NCBI GenBank assembly: GCA_026874595.1
Contig: CM049309.1
Location: forward strand, 93,704,723-93,768,722
Origin: Sipunculus nudus
Taxonomy: Eukaryota; Annelida; Sipuncula; Golfingiida; Sipunculidae
Reading direction: 5' to 3'
Length of the DNA stretch: 64,000 bases
The position numbers were made by a program, and so were the translations under genes. Of the stretch, positions 1 through 12,193 are shown piece after piece. Every line of letters starts with the position of its first letter. The stretch's first letter is position 1. The notes under the pieces were generated by a model. That model was given only the letters and a program-made list of their open reading frames with translations, was not told the origin of the DNA and did not search any database.

Positions 1-99
1 CAGTTTTTGCGAACACTCGTAACCCGCGTTTTATTGACTTTCGGGATACGCCTGTGTTATACACAGCAGACAGGAATCTGCCTTATATACCATTACATA

Positions 100-168
100 C
101 ATATATATTAATATATATATATTAATATATATATATATATACATATATATATGCACTCACATGTGTAT

Positions 169-216
<48 letters not shown>
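100..216. repeat. AT-rich microsatellite
   Basis: Runs of TA/AT dinucleotides are broken by ATTAAT and a TGCACTCACATGTGTATACACA spacer. The second copy at 33842-33960 is 2 bp longer, one of the few differences between the two segment A copies. Confidence 0.9.
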
Positions 217-218
<2 letters not shown>

Positions 219-1780
219 GTAACGGTTAAGGCTGTACTGTATATTGAAAGAAGATGAAGGTAAAAAAGAATGATATGTATTTATTTAAGACTGGATTTCA
301 GGTATCAAAGCAACGGGGCTAGGAAATTAAATCCAGAAATCAAACGTGCGCTAAGCTGCGACTTTAGAACTATTCCCTGACGTTAAACTGACATATCACG
401 ATTTTTTCCTTAAATGATATAAGGGAGGGAAGAAGGAGGGGCGTTGAACCTCTTGCTGCGTTTTCCAACGCCGATCCCACGTATCCCTAAATTACATATT
501 TATAAACGTTAATTTTGTTAACGCCTGGTAAACATCCGCAAAAGATACTTAAACTTGTTAATTTACACTTTAATAACCATCATAATCATCATGCATCATT
601 GACAGAAATTCGCCTTATACATGTAGTATTCACTCTGTATATATATATGATATTTTGCAATCCTCTCAACACGATTTATATGCGTAAATGCTTCAATACA
701 TTGTTTGAATGTGCATCTTTTTATTCTTTTATAATAATAATACATTTTTAATATGCATATGTTCTGGCTGTCGGGAATTCGGAAACATTTTATATATACT
801 TACAGTGATAATGAGATAATAGATGTTCAAAAGCAGGAATATTTCCAATTCCTTTATATCATATGATTGTTTTAAATATAGTAAAAATCGTATTCATAAA
901 AAATGAAGTGTAAGAATTAACTTTCGCATTTTAATAATGAGAAGCTGTATAGATTCATGTCATACAAATTTGATGATTTACCAAGTTAAGTAATTTTCTG
1001 ATTTTATACAATTGTAAACCTATCCGAAGTTTATTTATAGACATGTCTGCCATAGATATGCCATAGACATGCAACCTATGACAAGTGCCAAAGTTAAACT
1101 TGAAACATTGATTTGTTACCTCATCATTCTTGTCTTTGATCGTAATTTTTTAAAGTTTTTGTGAATTCCTCTGTAGAATCAAATGGTCAATGGAACATTT
1201 TAATTCTGTACTATTGCTGTCAATTATATATTCAAATTCTCCAAATAATCATGCAGAGAACCACCGAAGAACCGATAGCACCGATGAAAACATAAGAGAA
1301 AATTATTCAGCTAATTCAGCTCAGGGGATTCTGATATTATATATAATATAATAATGTAACTGATATATAATTTATGTATTATATATATTATTTTATAAAC
1401 CTATATACATTTATTGACGTCAAGGAAATGGAAACTCAGTTCTGAGACTTCAGATTAATAAATTTTCATTTAAAAATTTGAACAATTTATTTCTAAGCAG
1501 TAAATATTAGATATTTTTCATGAAATATGCATTTTTACTTACTATGTAATCTCTATTTAGACATTAACTGGGTATGCACAAAGAATGCCGATTATATGAG
1601 AGGGACCACATTCGTGATAAAAAAAAGTGTTTAGCCATATTGAATATATAATGTTATATATGTTATGAAAATTTAATGAAATAGAAACATATAATGTGCA
1701 AAAACATATTTATATATTTATTTTATGACTATATAGTATAATTATTTTATAACATTTTTAATAATAAACATTCTAACATA
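217..1780. other. AT-rich stretch without recognisable genes
   Basis: I see no coding signal, known repeat or RNA gene. A 78-codon open frame at 515-751 is identical in both segment A copies, but it is low-complexity AT-driven sequence, so its identity reflects the duplication only. Confidence 0.5.
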
Positions 1781-1784
1781 CATT

Positions 1785-1786
<2 letters not shown>

Positions 1787-1830
<44 letters not shown>

Positions 1831-1844
1831 AATATATATATGAA
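1787..1844. repeat. AT microsatellite
   Basis: A TA dinucleotide run merging into TATTTATATATAAATATA. It is 4 bp longer in segment A copy 2. Confidence 0.9.
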
Positions 1845-1980
1845 TATTAATGGTTATGTAAACACATGGGATTATTTGAAAAAAAGTAACTGATATTAAC
1901 CATTTAGACTTGAGCTGGCATTAAAATATGAAGCATACACCTGTCTCGGCTCTATTCCGTGCATGAACAGGGCCAAAAGA

Positions 1981-2238
1981 GTTGCGGAAGTTGACGTCAT
2001 CCCGGGCTTAATGTATGTTATAGTTATGAACAGACGTGTTTACAAAACAAGTGACATAATGGTCCTGGATGTGTTTGCATGCCATACTTACTGATTTTCA
2101 ACTTCATGGACAATTTGACAGCTGTTTGAATAGTGCGCCTAATATGGATGTAGAAAACGACTGGTACCATGCAGCCAATCACAGCGGCCAGCTCAGGGGG
2201 AAATCCATTCAGTCCGGGATGACGTCAACTTCCGCAAC
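1981..2238. repeat. Inverted-repeat element with 25-bp perfect termini holding TGACGTCA
   Basis: Bases 1981-2005 and 2214-2238 are perfect reverse complements (25 of 25), separated by 208 bp. Each arm contains the palindrome TGACGTCA, the consensus cAMP-response element. A CCAAT motif (GCAGCCAATCACAGC) lies between the arms. It is either a very small MITE-like element or a promoter-like region with two paired CRE sites. No target duplication is evident, so I do not choose. Confidence 0.75.
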
Positions 2239-2534
2239 TAGTAAATGTATACATGACAAATGACGGTGTCGCAGCTGGAATAAACGTACTGGAATTCGTG
2301 GTTAGTGTGGAGAAGTTTTATATTTGGAAGTTTAATCTTGTAAATAAAGGTGTTTTCAACAAAAAGCGCGCGATCATGCTTGTGAAGTGGATATTTCTTC
2401 GGAATTCGGACTTGTGAAAAAAAGTTGTCTTGCCCGCGTAGCGGTGGAGTTCATTACCTTGTTCTTTTATAACGGGTATATCGCCCATACTCGATGTGTC
2501 TACGGTTTCTAGGCCATTAAAGTGCTGGAAACAA

Positions 2535-2737
2535 GTGCCTGTGTGTCAAAGCACTTCCCTGCCGCGATCATATCATGATCACCGTATTCAGTGTCGGGAG
2601 GCGAGCAATATAACAATTACTGTATCCTTCCTAACCCAGGCTTCATTTCCTTTAAAAAATTTTCATTCCATGCAGGGAGTGTCATATATGGAATTCCCTT
2701 CCCCTCGACAACAAGTGGAATATAGCACTCTCTTAAT
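2535..2737 (+). pseudogene. CR1/L2-type retrotransposon ORF2, C-terminal scrap
   Basis: The stretch around 2585-2720 matches 29020-29150, where one frame gives the C-terminal LINE motif NNYCILPNPGIISFKK. Compared with the fuller element at 46520-46860, both scraps share the same internal deletion (the join CGTATTCAGTGTCGGGAGGCGAGC), so they descend from one already damaged copy. It abuts the GC-rich foldback element starting at 2738. Confidence 0.65.
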
Positions 2738-3878
2738 CCTAGCTCACATATACACCGGGCGCCGTACGATATTTTCAACCCGCCGGCTTGCCGTGAGTTT
2801 TCGAGACCGTACGGTCACCGTGTGATTTTTCGTCCCACGTTGTTTGCACTCACATCATCTACGGCGACCGTACGGTGACCTCCGAAACTTGGTCGGTAAA
2901 GCCTCGGTCATAACCCGCTGCGGTCACCGCACACCGTAGAGTACCGCACGGTTTTGGGGACCGCAGGAATACTTAGGATGCCGTCCGGGAACCGTAAAGT
3001 GACCGTGCGGGTTCTATGCATGAAGCAAGTTCACCGTATGGTGCCCAGCCAGTGACAGGCAGGGTAATTTTCCCGAAAATATTCGTATGGGCGACTTGCG
3101 GTGTCCGCCGTTGCCGTACGGGCACCGTGCGATAACCTTACAGTACCCGTAAGGGCTCGGTGTGATAGGTGAAAAGTCGAATGGCTGCTGTGCGGGATCC
3201 GCACGGCTCCCTTCCGACGTAAATTTTGCCCGTGAGGTGTCATCAAGTTGCCCTGAATCTGAGCTGTCGGATATACAGCCACAACGACATATATATTATA
3301 AACAATGAACCTCTGTGCGATGAAGCCAACTTCTCTGAACGTGTCAAGTGTTTTATTAAACCTTGAAAATTGATTTGAATAAGTATAGTTCTCAGGTTTG
3401 GCACTACAATAAATGTAATATCAATAAATGAATTCCAATAATTTTATTTTTTAGTTAACGTTTATTATGAAATCGAATTTTACATAAGAAAATCTTAGGT
3501 TGTAATATACTGAAAAATAATATTAGTCTCTATCCTATTTGACCGTTTCTTATTCTTTGGTTTAATGTTCAACTGCTATATATAAAACAGAAAATAACCT
3601 TACGGTGGCCGCACGATGCCAGCGATCGCCTGCCGGTCACCGGCCGGGCACCGTACGGTGAACTTGCTTCATGCATAAAACCGGCATGGTCTCCTTACTG
3701 TTCCCGGACGGCCCCCTTACCAACCAAGTTTCGGAGGTAACCGTACGGTCGCCGTAGATTATGTGAGTGCAAACAGCGTGGGATGAAAAATCACACGGTG
3801 ACCGTACGGTCTCGAAAAATCACGGCAAGCCGGCGGGTTGAAAAAATCGTACGGCGCCCGGTGTGTATGTGAGCTAGG
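2738..3878. mobile_element. GC-rich foldback element with long terminal inverted repeats
   Basis: Bases 2738-2899 and 3717-3878 are inverted copies with mismatches. A further inverted match (3009-3044 against about 3650-3685, the TGCATGAAGCAAGTTCACCG region) shows the arms continue inward. The termini read CCTAGCTCACATA. The element is markedly more GC-rich than its surroundings and is packed with the palindrome CCGTACGG and its variants. No open frame resembles a transposase, so it would be non-autonomous. The target duplication is not clear. A lone left arm is found at 29171-29322. Confidence 0.8.
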
Positions 3879-3899
3879 GATAACGCAGCTTTTTAATAC

Positions 3900-4043
3900 G
3901 ACTAGCGGGAGCGTTCCCGGTATATCTATGTTCCCCGGTGCCTGTGATCCCAGGTGCCTTTGCTCCTCGGCCCCTGTGATCCCCGGTACTTATTTTCCCG
4001 TGTACCTATATGTTCGCCGGTACCTATGGTTCCTTGTACCTAT
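3900..4043. repeat. Degenerate tandem repeat, roughly 18-20 bp unit
   Basis: Variants of CCCCGGTACCTATGTT recur from just right of the foldback element to the start of the dispersed repeat at 4042. The units are too diverged to give a firm count. Confidence 0.5.
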
Positions 4044-4322
4044 AGGTATCTGGCGAGATGGTAAGAGAAATCCATTGCTTATGTATGAATTAGATGATAT
4101 AATACAGGGCTGTCAGAAGCCAACTCTGAAAAATAATCCCTGACTTTTCCCTGCCTTTCAGTTAGTTTTCAAGGATAAATAAAAACTTATTTCATATTTT
4201 GGTCTTAAAAAACATCATTTTAGAGCCAACTCCGAGCATACACTTTCTTAGAAAAAAATATAAAATACAAAAATCATACACCAGATCCTGTTTCTAATCA
4301 TAAAAATATGTTGCATATATGT
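4042..4322. repeat. Dispersed repeat shared with 56296-56577
   Basis: Both loci start at ATAGGTATCTGGCG and stay alignable for about 280 bp through CAGGGCTGTCAG, GAGCCAACTC and CCTGCCTTTCAGTTAG. The segment A copy 2 version is 37790-38070. The type of element is not clear. Confidence 0.75.
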
Positions 4323-4377
4323 TTTAACAAGGGCACCGCAAAGGGGAGCATCCCCTCGCACAGTAGCCGTGAAAAAA

Positions 4378-4410
4378 CACGACTCAGTTAGGACCCCCTA
4401 CTGAGTCGTG
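4378..4410. other. Hairpin CACGACTCAGT / ACTGAGTCGTG with a following repeat
   Basis: Eleven perfectly complementary bases (4378-4388 and 4400-4410) enclose an 11-nt loop. The right arm is then repeated in direct orientation as CTGAGTCGTGACAC at 4415-4428. It is identical in copy 2 (38126-38158). Function unknown; it may be the end of an old element. Confidence 0.6.
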
Positions 4411-4859
4411 ACACCTGAGTCGTGACACAAGCTAAATTTAGAACCGCCCTGCAAGTCCACGCCACGCTTTATAACCGTATCTCCGCATACAGCCAGCAGG
4501 CAGACTGCAGGCAGAAATCCCCCATACATGCAGAACAATATACGAATATATTGGGTTATAATGGAATATTTCACACACATGGTAGGTGTCGTTGAGACAA
4601 GAAACTTTTTAAAAGGTCTAGTGGGTTTATTTTAAGTGACATGATACTTGTAAAGAATGAGGCGTTGTCAAAAATGACGAAAATATTTGCATCCTCATGG
4701 GGCCTTATAATGCGATCCTCAGAGTTAGATGTCCAGGCACTCTGGCAAGCTAGTGATCTGGCCATAATGTCAGAGGGCCGATCTTGCGCTACTCGCACAG
4801 GGCATAATTAGAATGGGTGTATTACACAGTGTGAAAATGAGGAGGGCAGCTCTCTGGCC

Positions 4860-5215
4860 TTGATCTTTGCTCCTGGGACCTCAAACTAAAAAGGGTTCCT
4901 TATCCATGGGTGGGCGAGGCACATGAGCAAGATGATAGGTGTTGGTCAAACGGTTTGGCTTAAACAGGTCCGCACGCTTTTGCCCTGTGGCCATTACCTT
5001 TGACCGTGAGCCCTCAAAATCGAAAGGATTCTTTATCCATAGGTGGGTGAGCCATATTTGCAAGATGAAAGGTTAAATAAAACAGTTTGGCTTTAAATGG
5101 GTCCACAAGCCTTTTCAAGAAGTGGGTCCAGTAGCCGTGACCTATGACCTCGTGACCTCACAATCGATAGGTTTCTTCATCCATGAAGACGACAGCCATG
5201 GCACAGCAATCTAGG
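4860..5215. repeat. Degenerate tandem repeat of the 'GTGACCT...TGACCT' type
   Basis: About two and a half units of roughly 130 bp share the phrases CTTTATCCAT(A/G)GGTGGG, TTTGGCTT(T)AAA and CCTTTGACC...CTCAAAATCGA. Relatives of the same family lie at 57100-57190 and 59607-59790, outside segment A. Confidence 0.6.
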
Positions 5216-5429
5216 ACGCGCTTTCTGTTTGGTTTATATGTTTACTAATGGAGTCTTGAGATAGTGACACCGCTGACGTAACAACGGTTCAGCCAATCAC
5301 GCACTTACTTGAAATTGAGCCCGAAACCGATGTGACATATCTGTCGGACTTACTGATTGGGCATCTTACCTGCTTATTCAAAATATTAAGTTAATAATAC
5401 AGAGATAGATCATATTGTGTGAAAAAACG

Positions 5430-5515
5430 CTAGAATAATGTCAGGTAAAAAATAGCTTTAGGAAATGACCCAGAAAAGTAACGAATTTAACCCAAATCTA
5501 CACTAACAGCAATTC
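5430..5515 (+). pseudogene. Degenerate copy of the coding-like segment at 16430-16672
   Basis: The phrase GAATTTAACCCAAATCTACA and its surroundings match the reverse complement of 16545-16640. Read in the corresponding frame it gives ...EFNPNLH but is broken by stop codons. See the minus-strand entry near 16.5 kb. Confidence 0.55.
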
Positions 5516-5519
5516 AATC

Positions 5520-6552
5520 GCCTGTGTTCAAACTTACAATATAAACGGTCTTACTGTATATTACAAATTTCATCATATAAAAAAAAATAATGGATTTGTA
5601 ACCAGTAATATAATTATCGGCAAAACGGCGTTGTTCCAGATGAGCGGATCTCCGTTTTTTAGCTCGGTATCAGTGACCGAGATAAATTCAGAGAATAGTT
5701 GCACCCAAACATCAAAATATGTCATTATAAATATATATAATATTTGTATTATGGTTTCATAAAATTATAATTTGAACTCTTCCTCATCATATACTTACGG
5801 GGAAACACGAGAAATACAGAATTCCGCTCCCATGTCCTGGATATATGCCCGAAAATTGCGGAAAATATCCGGCCAAAAATTGCGCCATTAAAAGGGTTGA
5901 GCATGATTAAATGGTTCACGTTTGTGATTTTCGTGTGAATCGCCCGTTTCAGTGAGAACCGACACCAATTAAATAGCAAAACAATCGCCAAATGAGTTAT
6001 CTTTTAACATACCTGACATGCGTCATTCGAGTGATTACTTTGTCGAATCATATGCTCGATGTGTCAAAAAGAATAAAATCAAGTTGACTAACATATTTTT
6101 GTTTACGAAGCGAATTTATTTATTTTGAAAAAAGGAAACAAAAAAGGAAACAAAGGATATACTGAATGTATAACCAAGTATAAAGTTGGTCCTTTTGGAC
6201 GATTGGGATTAGTGAGCGCCAGTACCGGGAAACCACTGGGTTGGGAGTTTCCCTATATGTAAACCCATTCTTCTCAAGCAGGAGTTGGCTGATTTTCGGG
6301 TTCGTCTCAGCGGACTTCGCTCAGCGGACCGGAACCCTATTGATCAATGTGCTGCTTTACAGGGAATAAAAATTCTGACCACATATAGTTTGATAAAAAG
6401 AAATTCCATATATATTAAATATAAGATATATAGCACTTAATATATATAGCTATTAAATATATAGCACAGTGGACAACTACGGATGTCCTTCGCGAGTCAA
6501 GTCGACCAGTCCTTTACCACAGCTCCACATACTTTAAGTCCTACGATTTCAC
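5520..6552. other. Right part of segment A, no gene seen
   Basis: No coding signal. Around 6340-6410 about 70 bp resembles 17268-17330 in the same orientation (shared CTTTACAGG(G/T)AATAAAA and GACCACATATAG), so another dispersed repeat passes through here. Confidence 0.45.
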
Positions 6553-6974
6553 GATTTGACGATCCAAAGGATGGTCCGATATTGTCGTGGAACCTATCAG
6601 CAGGACGATTTCCCGGTGCATCGAAAGTCATATAGTCTGCGGGCGGCAAGCGTAGCTCACAAACGGACCTGTGAGTTATTGTTACAGGACTTGTGAATAA
6701 CCGATTGTCATCAACCGTTAAAACCCATTTCAGGCAGGTGACAATACATACGTTGGTCGTGATGTGGTACCGAGCATTGTTGTGAGTTGTGGCATGTTTG
6801 TGTACAGATCGTTTACAGGCAGCGCGAGTAAACGTCTGTTAACATAATCCTTAGTTTTAATGTTTTAAACAAATACATGAACATCACAGCAGCTGCGTGT
6901 TTTACAGACATTGTCAGAGTGATACAACAGTAAAGGCTATGAGCCTCTCAGTCTGTGTTTCGGCGAGGATATTG

Positions 6975-6978
<4 letters not shown>

Positions 6979-7015
<37 letters not shown>
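6979..7015. repeat. GA microsatellite
   Basis: An uninterrupted AG dinucleotide run. The sequence from 6553 to 6978 shows no gene or recognisable repeat. Confidence 0.92.
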
Positions 7016-7016
<1 letters not shown>

Positions 7017-7198
7017 GGTATTAACCCAGTGATTTGTTCGACGTTAAGAAGCTTTTGTGTATAGTGTATACAGTGTTAACTACAGAGACGCAGGAGAACA
7101 TTCCTCGGCCGTCATGTGACCAGCGGCTTTGGTGCGTGGAGGACGTCCCTTGTTGTATGGATATAATTCGATTTACCGGATGAAAGAGGACTCTAGGA

Positions 7199-8700
7199 TT
7201 GTGTGTATCTATGGGACTCAATGAATATAAAATGAATACCAATACTATGTTTCAGTTAAATAATCCACGCCAAGTCTGGCAAGGGTTACTTAAAGTTAGT
7301 AGCTACCACCAGGAGAAAATATGTATAAATGTTCCAGTTCAGAATGCTTTTGCTGAGGAACTGAATGAATTCTACTGTAGGTTTGATGCTTTAACTATAT
7401 AGATGAACAGGAGCAAGTAATGAAAGAACTATCTTAATGTGAAAATTCGGTTATATTGAACATGAGGTTAGAAGTGTTTTAAAAGGCTTAAGAGTAATAA
7501 ATCTTCAGAACCAGATGCATGGTGTCTCAGCAGAAGTGCTGAAGTTCTGTGCAGATGGGTTAACAACGATTTACTATCATATATTCAACAGGTCATTAAT
7601 TGAGAAAACCGTGCCAGTCTCATGGAAAACATCAGAAATAGTACCTATACTTAAAAAGACACCTACTGTGCTTAATAATTATCGGCCTGTGGCTCTAACA
7701 CCGGTCGCTATGCAATGCTTAGAGAAGTATGTATTAAAATATATTTTGAACTATACTGATAAACATATGGATAATTACCAATTGGCTTACAGGAAAGAAT
7801 GAAGGCTGAAGACGTTATTCTTGTGCTCTAGGATAGTATATATAAACATTAAGATCAGTCGCAAACTTATGTAAGAACGCTTTGGTAGAAGATAGCTCAG
7901 CATTTAACACCATTCAGCCTCACTTCATGATTAATAGGTTACAGCTGTTAAATATTCAACATGATCTATGTATGTGGGTACTGGACTTTCTCACTAGCAG
8001 AAAGCAGTATGTACAGGTTGGTAATAGCAATTCATCAGTTTAAGGGTTGAATACAGGGGCCCCGCAAGGATGCGTGCTTTTCCCATTTCTATTCGTAATT
8101 TATATCATTATTGATTTCCAGGCTACACGACAAGGATGTCTAAGTAGTTGTTGGGTTAATTTCCAGTTGTGATGAAAATAAATATCGAAAGGAAATTGGA
8201 CAAGCAATAACTTGGTGCAAGAATAATCATTTGATATTAAATCCTTCAAAAACAAAGGAATTGATAATTGATTTTAGACAAAGACCAACCTGTCAATATC
8301 CGGTATCTACTGATTGAACAGATGTAGAAACTGCACTACAGTTTATACTTAGGGGTAGTATTAGATGACAGGCTTAAATGGGATCATAATGTAAACTTAG
8401 TATACCGTAGAGGGCAGCAGCATTTATACTTCCTAAGGAAACTGAAATCATTTAATATGGATAGTGAACTACTTGGTTTATAATATTTTTCGATGATTCA
8501 GAGTGTCATATCATATGCTGATGGGGAAATCTGACCATTAAGAACAAAAAGAAAATTGAACGGGTTAGAAAAATAGCAGAAAAAGTTATTGGTCTTAATA
8601 TAGAGGACATAAATATTATTTATGAAAAAAATTTTATGAATATGATGAAAAAAAAATGGTTAGAGGTAAATATGGATGCTCAGTGCTTATATGGTCTAGC
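7199..8700 (+). mobile_element. Rex1/CR1-like non-LTR retrotransposon, decayed
   Basis: Pieces of a reverse-transcriptase ORF follow one another in the expected order but in different frames. The linker region has WQGLLKVSSYHQ and AEELNEFYCRFDAL (about 7275-7395). The fingers have HGVSAEVLKF and NNYRPVALTPVAMQCLEK (7515-7730). The palm has NTGAPQGCVL (about 8048). The thumb has WCKNNHLILNPSKTKELIID (about 8210-8275) and YLGVVLDDRLKWDHN followed by QQHLYFLRKLKSFN (8345-8455). The C-terminal part has IERVRKIAEKVIGLN (about 8550-8595). The usual YADD catalytic box is not recognisable near 8140, and stops and frameshifts are numerous. These motifs fit the Rex1 branch of the CR1 group. The 5' end and endonuclease are missing, so the element is dead. 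Confidence 0.9.
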
Positions 8701-8769
8701 TAAAATCAATATATAAAAATAATCAATATTGCATTAATAATATACAATATATATTGTATACCAATCAAA

Positions 8770-9770
8770 AACATAAAAGGTGCCCTTAAAAAATACAAAT
8801 AATTCATTTCACTGATACTTATTTAATTATAATTATTCATTCTTATTTTCCACGCTATCTTTAATGAATTACAATGATATTAAAGTTTAATTTTCCGTTT
8901 TCCAAGGGATAATTTGAATACAGGTATAACATTTTGGTTAGCCGAAAACATGTAAGCCCAGGTAGTGTCATCTGCAACTGACCAATAATAAGATCAATAT
9001 TACTGTATAGTATTGAGCTGATATTTGCAGCTGTCCCTAGACATTTAGTAACATTTGGACATTACAGAATGTTTGCATATATGTCAAATATAGTCAGATA
9101 TACCTCTTAATAGCCACCTAATTCCTAGATTACTGGTCCTAATTAGATTTATTATTCAATTATCAAACAAATTTCTTCCATTGTATGGTCCAATGCAAAT
9201 GTTCAAAAGAATTACTTTGTCCACAGCTCGCAGAATAGAGGTCCAATCACCTAAAAAGCATGTTGAATTAACACGAAAAATTCCTTTTTCCTTTTAAAAT
9301 AAATTGGTACCTGCCAAAATATTGCCCTGAAATCGTTTGCTTACCCCTGTAAACAAGTGTTAAAAACAGTGGCCTTGGCGCGATCACATGTCAACATAAA
9401 CACAGCGGATGGAATTCTGTGCATCGCAGGGCCACAACACCCGCCAATCGGGAGATGCCCGGACTGACTTGATCCCTAAAACGTAATCCATGTTCCCGTT
9501 GGATGAAACATCGGTGTTGTGGCTCACAATCGGACCTTCGGCCCACGGCCTTTTTATGGAAAACAGACACACGTGGACTGTGTTTACAAACAGCCAGGGC
9601 CAAAACAAGGTGTTATTTAGCCGAATGCGAGGTGCTGAGAATGTATGCTGGGATTGTTTTGCTGGGAAACTTTTGTATAAAGAAAAACTGCACTAATAGT
9701 GTGAAAGTAAAGGCATAATATTGCTCCTGAATATGATCCTTTAATATGGAAGTTTCTAGTTCTGACGTTT
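8770..9770. other. No recognisable feature
   Basis: AT-rich sequence follows the dead retrotransposon. Overlapping short open frames on both strands at 9384-9718 are mutually exclusive and match nothing I recognise. A slightly GC-richer island lies at 9370-9560. Confidence 0.45.
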
Positions 9771-9778
9771 TCAATCTG

Positions 9779-9992
9779 TGCCCAGTTAACCGACGTTTAT
9801 ATAATGTGCCCAGTTAATCGATGTTTACTATCTGTGCCCAGTTAACCGACGTTTACATAATGTTCCCAGTTAATCGATGTTTACAATATGTGCCCAGTTT
9901 ACCGACGTTTACAATATATGCCCAGTTAACCGACGTTTACAATATGTGCCCAGTTAACCGACGTTTACAATATGTGCCCAGTTAACCGACGA
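9779..9992. repeat. 28-bp minisatellite, about 7.6 units
   Basis: The unit TGCCCAGTTAACCGACGTTT plus eight variable bases repeats with exact 28-bp spacing. Odd units drift to AATCGATG in place of AACCGACG. The repeat is continuous, without spacers. Confidence 0.93.
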
Positions 9993-11640
9993 TCATTCGA
10001 TGGATGGAGACTCATTACTTTAACTCTAATGACTTTCTGTCAGCTGCGTTTATACAAAAGTAATAAGACATTAGATGTCACTATTTTTGCAGAGGAAGTG
10101 ATTCTAAGACATCTGTTATGTCAGTCCCATGATACAAGTAGCATATTTTTAGACAAAGATCTACAATTACAATCAGAATATTATTGATGACCAGGTAGGT
10201 CTCGTGGGTATAGCATGTAATTAATAATCGCCAGCATGACTTGTTTTTTTTTTTTTTTTTTTTTACAGTTTTGTATGGGTAGAAGAAGCCGTCAAATTAA
10301 TAAAATCGTAACCTCCTTTCTTTTTTTTATAATTTTGTATAAAGATTAGACGTCTTTTGGCTTTCGCCAGATGGGGCTTTGTACACCATTGATATCCGTC
10401 GTCTCAGACGCCGCGTAAGACGTCGCTAGTTTATTATTTTCCCACGCAACCCATGCAGATGACAGAGACGGTCAAACCCATGCACCACAACTTGAAAATT
10501 CAACAACAGGTCACTAAGAGGCTCTCGATGAATGGTTGCTTTACTGATAACAGGTTACTGCGCATGTTAGCCATACACCATTCGATAAGAGGGCCACCAA
10601 AATAACACAGGAGGGTGCTTGATAAAAGCTGTGGTTAATACTTCACGAAATATAAACCTAATCCACGCTAATAAACGACAAATCCCTTTTTACTTTCCTC
10701 TTTAAAATGAAGTGAAATCCTGAGTTCGCATAATTAACACAAATAATAAAACCGCCGCAAATACGATATCAGTTAAGTTGTGTTTTCATGTGCGCGTACA
10801 CGCTTGAACTGGCAGACATGTTTTTTGTACAGTGGATCGAGCAGGTCTCCCAGAAAATGATGGTGAAGTGACGTCATGTTATCCCATATCCCCGGGTTCA
10901 CGCAGACCCTATCCGTGATAATCGCTCCCGTGGCGATTTTCACGCATACGCAGCCATGCATATACGCTGACGGACACATGGAAACACATATGAGCGATTT
11001 TTTACGCATATACACACATACACGCAAAAAGGCACCCCTTTATAAATTAAAAAAATAATGATGAAATATAAAAATAAAAAGAACAACAATAATAATTTCT
11101 GGGGTGTCGCAATATTTTTCATGTTGGAGAGAATATTTTTGCTTTTGCTAGCATTTGATAAGCTTCAGACACACGACTGAATTCTCGTCAAATCTCTTTC
11201 CATTTCATTGTTATCCTTTTTTCTTCTTATTCTTGCAGCACCAACATATACACCTCTTGTAACCTTAGATAACCGAGTCAATGAGCGCTGTGACAACAGT
11301 CAATTAACTTCTGTGACTCGGTAAATATGTCTGTATCTCCATGAAAGAATGGCCAGAGCACTCAGGAATTCTAACCTGTCATCCCGGGCCCATTACCAAA
11401 GTCTGAAACCAGGAGTCGTCTGCATGTGCATGCCGCATAATATCTATATATTTATATATCTGTCCATGCATATGTAGGCTAATAATCGATTAGTCATGTA
11501 ACACAAATATTATTCCTGTTACCATTGTATTATTTCCGGAACGACTGCTGACAGGTGTCCGTGATTATAATATATAGTTTATAAACCATGGTTATTATAA
11601 TAATTTTAATGCAGGAGGACAGTGTCTACATTCTATCCCA
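9993..11640. other. No confident gene
   Basis: Contains a T-run at 10241-10264. A GC-richer patch at 10780-10960 holds a perfect TGACGTCA at 10869-10876 and a minus-strand open frame (10773-11027). I could not find plausible splice sites or a family for that frame, so it is not called. Confidence 0.4.
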
Positions 11641-11650
11641 GATGGACATG

Positions 11651-11835
11651 TTGAGATTGACATATTGCATTATTTATACATATTGAGATTGACATATTGC
11701 ATTATTATTACATATTGAGATTGACATATTGCATTATTATTACATATTGAGATTGACATATTGCATTATTATTATATATTGAGATTGACATATTGCATTA
11801 TTATTACATATTGAGATTGACATATTGCATTATTA
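11651..11835. repeat. 32-bp minisatellite, six units
   Basis: TTGAGATTGACATATTGCAT starts at 11651, 11683, 11715, 11747, 11779 and 11811, an exact 32-bp period. The units differ only in the ATTATTATTACA part. Confidence 0.95.
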
Positions 11836-12193
11836 AACAACAAATTTACTACACATTCATATCGGCCCCTCAATACGGGCATTGCTTAACACCATACATT
11901 TTATCACTTTTATCATACTAAAATGTGGAGGGCATACAATTCTTAATTCAGTTTACTAAAAACACTTTTTATTATGATATTACCAAAGGAGCCTGGTAGG
12001 GTTGTAGCTGTAAATGCAAGAGCTACCATGCGTGCAACGCCAACGATGCAGATACAAATATATATAGAATATATAAATAGAGAGTCACAGTATTTGTAAA
12101 CCTATATACCAACAGCTGCCTGATTCTATAGTAATGATCCCTTTAACAATTTTCATTTTCCTGGAGCCGGTGACATTACACGTTTGTACTTAC

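Larger units (their letters stand above)
1..6552. repeat. Segment A, copy 1 (long near-identical duplication, cut by window start)
   Basis: This block matches 33743-40300 from the first base of the window to the shared sequence ending ACGATTTCAC, after which the copies diverge completely. By eye the differences are two substitutions (near 3335 G/T and 3634 G/A) and two length changes in AT microsatellites (2 and 4 bp). No convincing gene lies inside. It holds a GC-rich foldback element, a retrotransposon scrap, a short CRE-containing inverted repeat, and two dispersed repeats. The left end is not visible here; in the second copy the block may extend back to about 33612. Confidence 0.93.

Noticed and set aside
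515-751. 78-codon frame identical at 34259-34495
   Set aside because: Identity comes from the recent segment A duplication. The composition is low-complexity, with no initiation context or homologue that I recognise.
3031-3282. 83-codon minus frame inside the GC-rich foldback element
   Set aside because: It is open because of high GC and palindromic repeats, with no transposase motif.
9779-9992. CRISPR-like direct repeats
   Set aside because: The 28-bp repeats are head-to-tail without spacers, in a clearly eukaryotic sequence.
10773-11027. Minus-strand frame with GIWDNMTSLHHHFLGDLL
   Set aside because: The stretch looks protein-like, but half of the frame is a CVCV-type repeat artefact and I see no splice acceptor or family. 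Left as a note to the exon finding.
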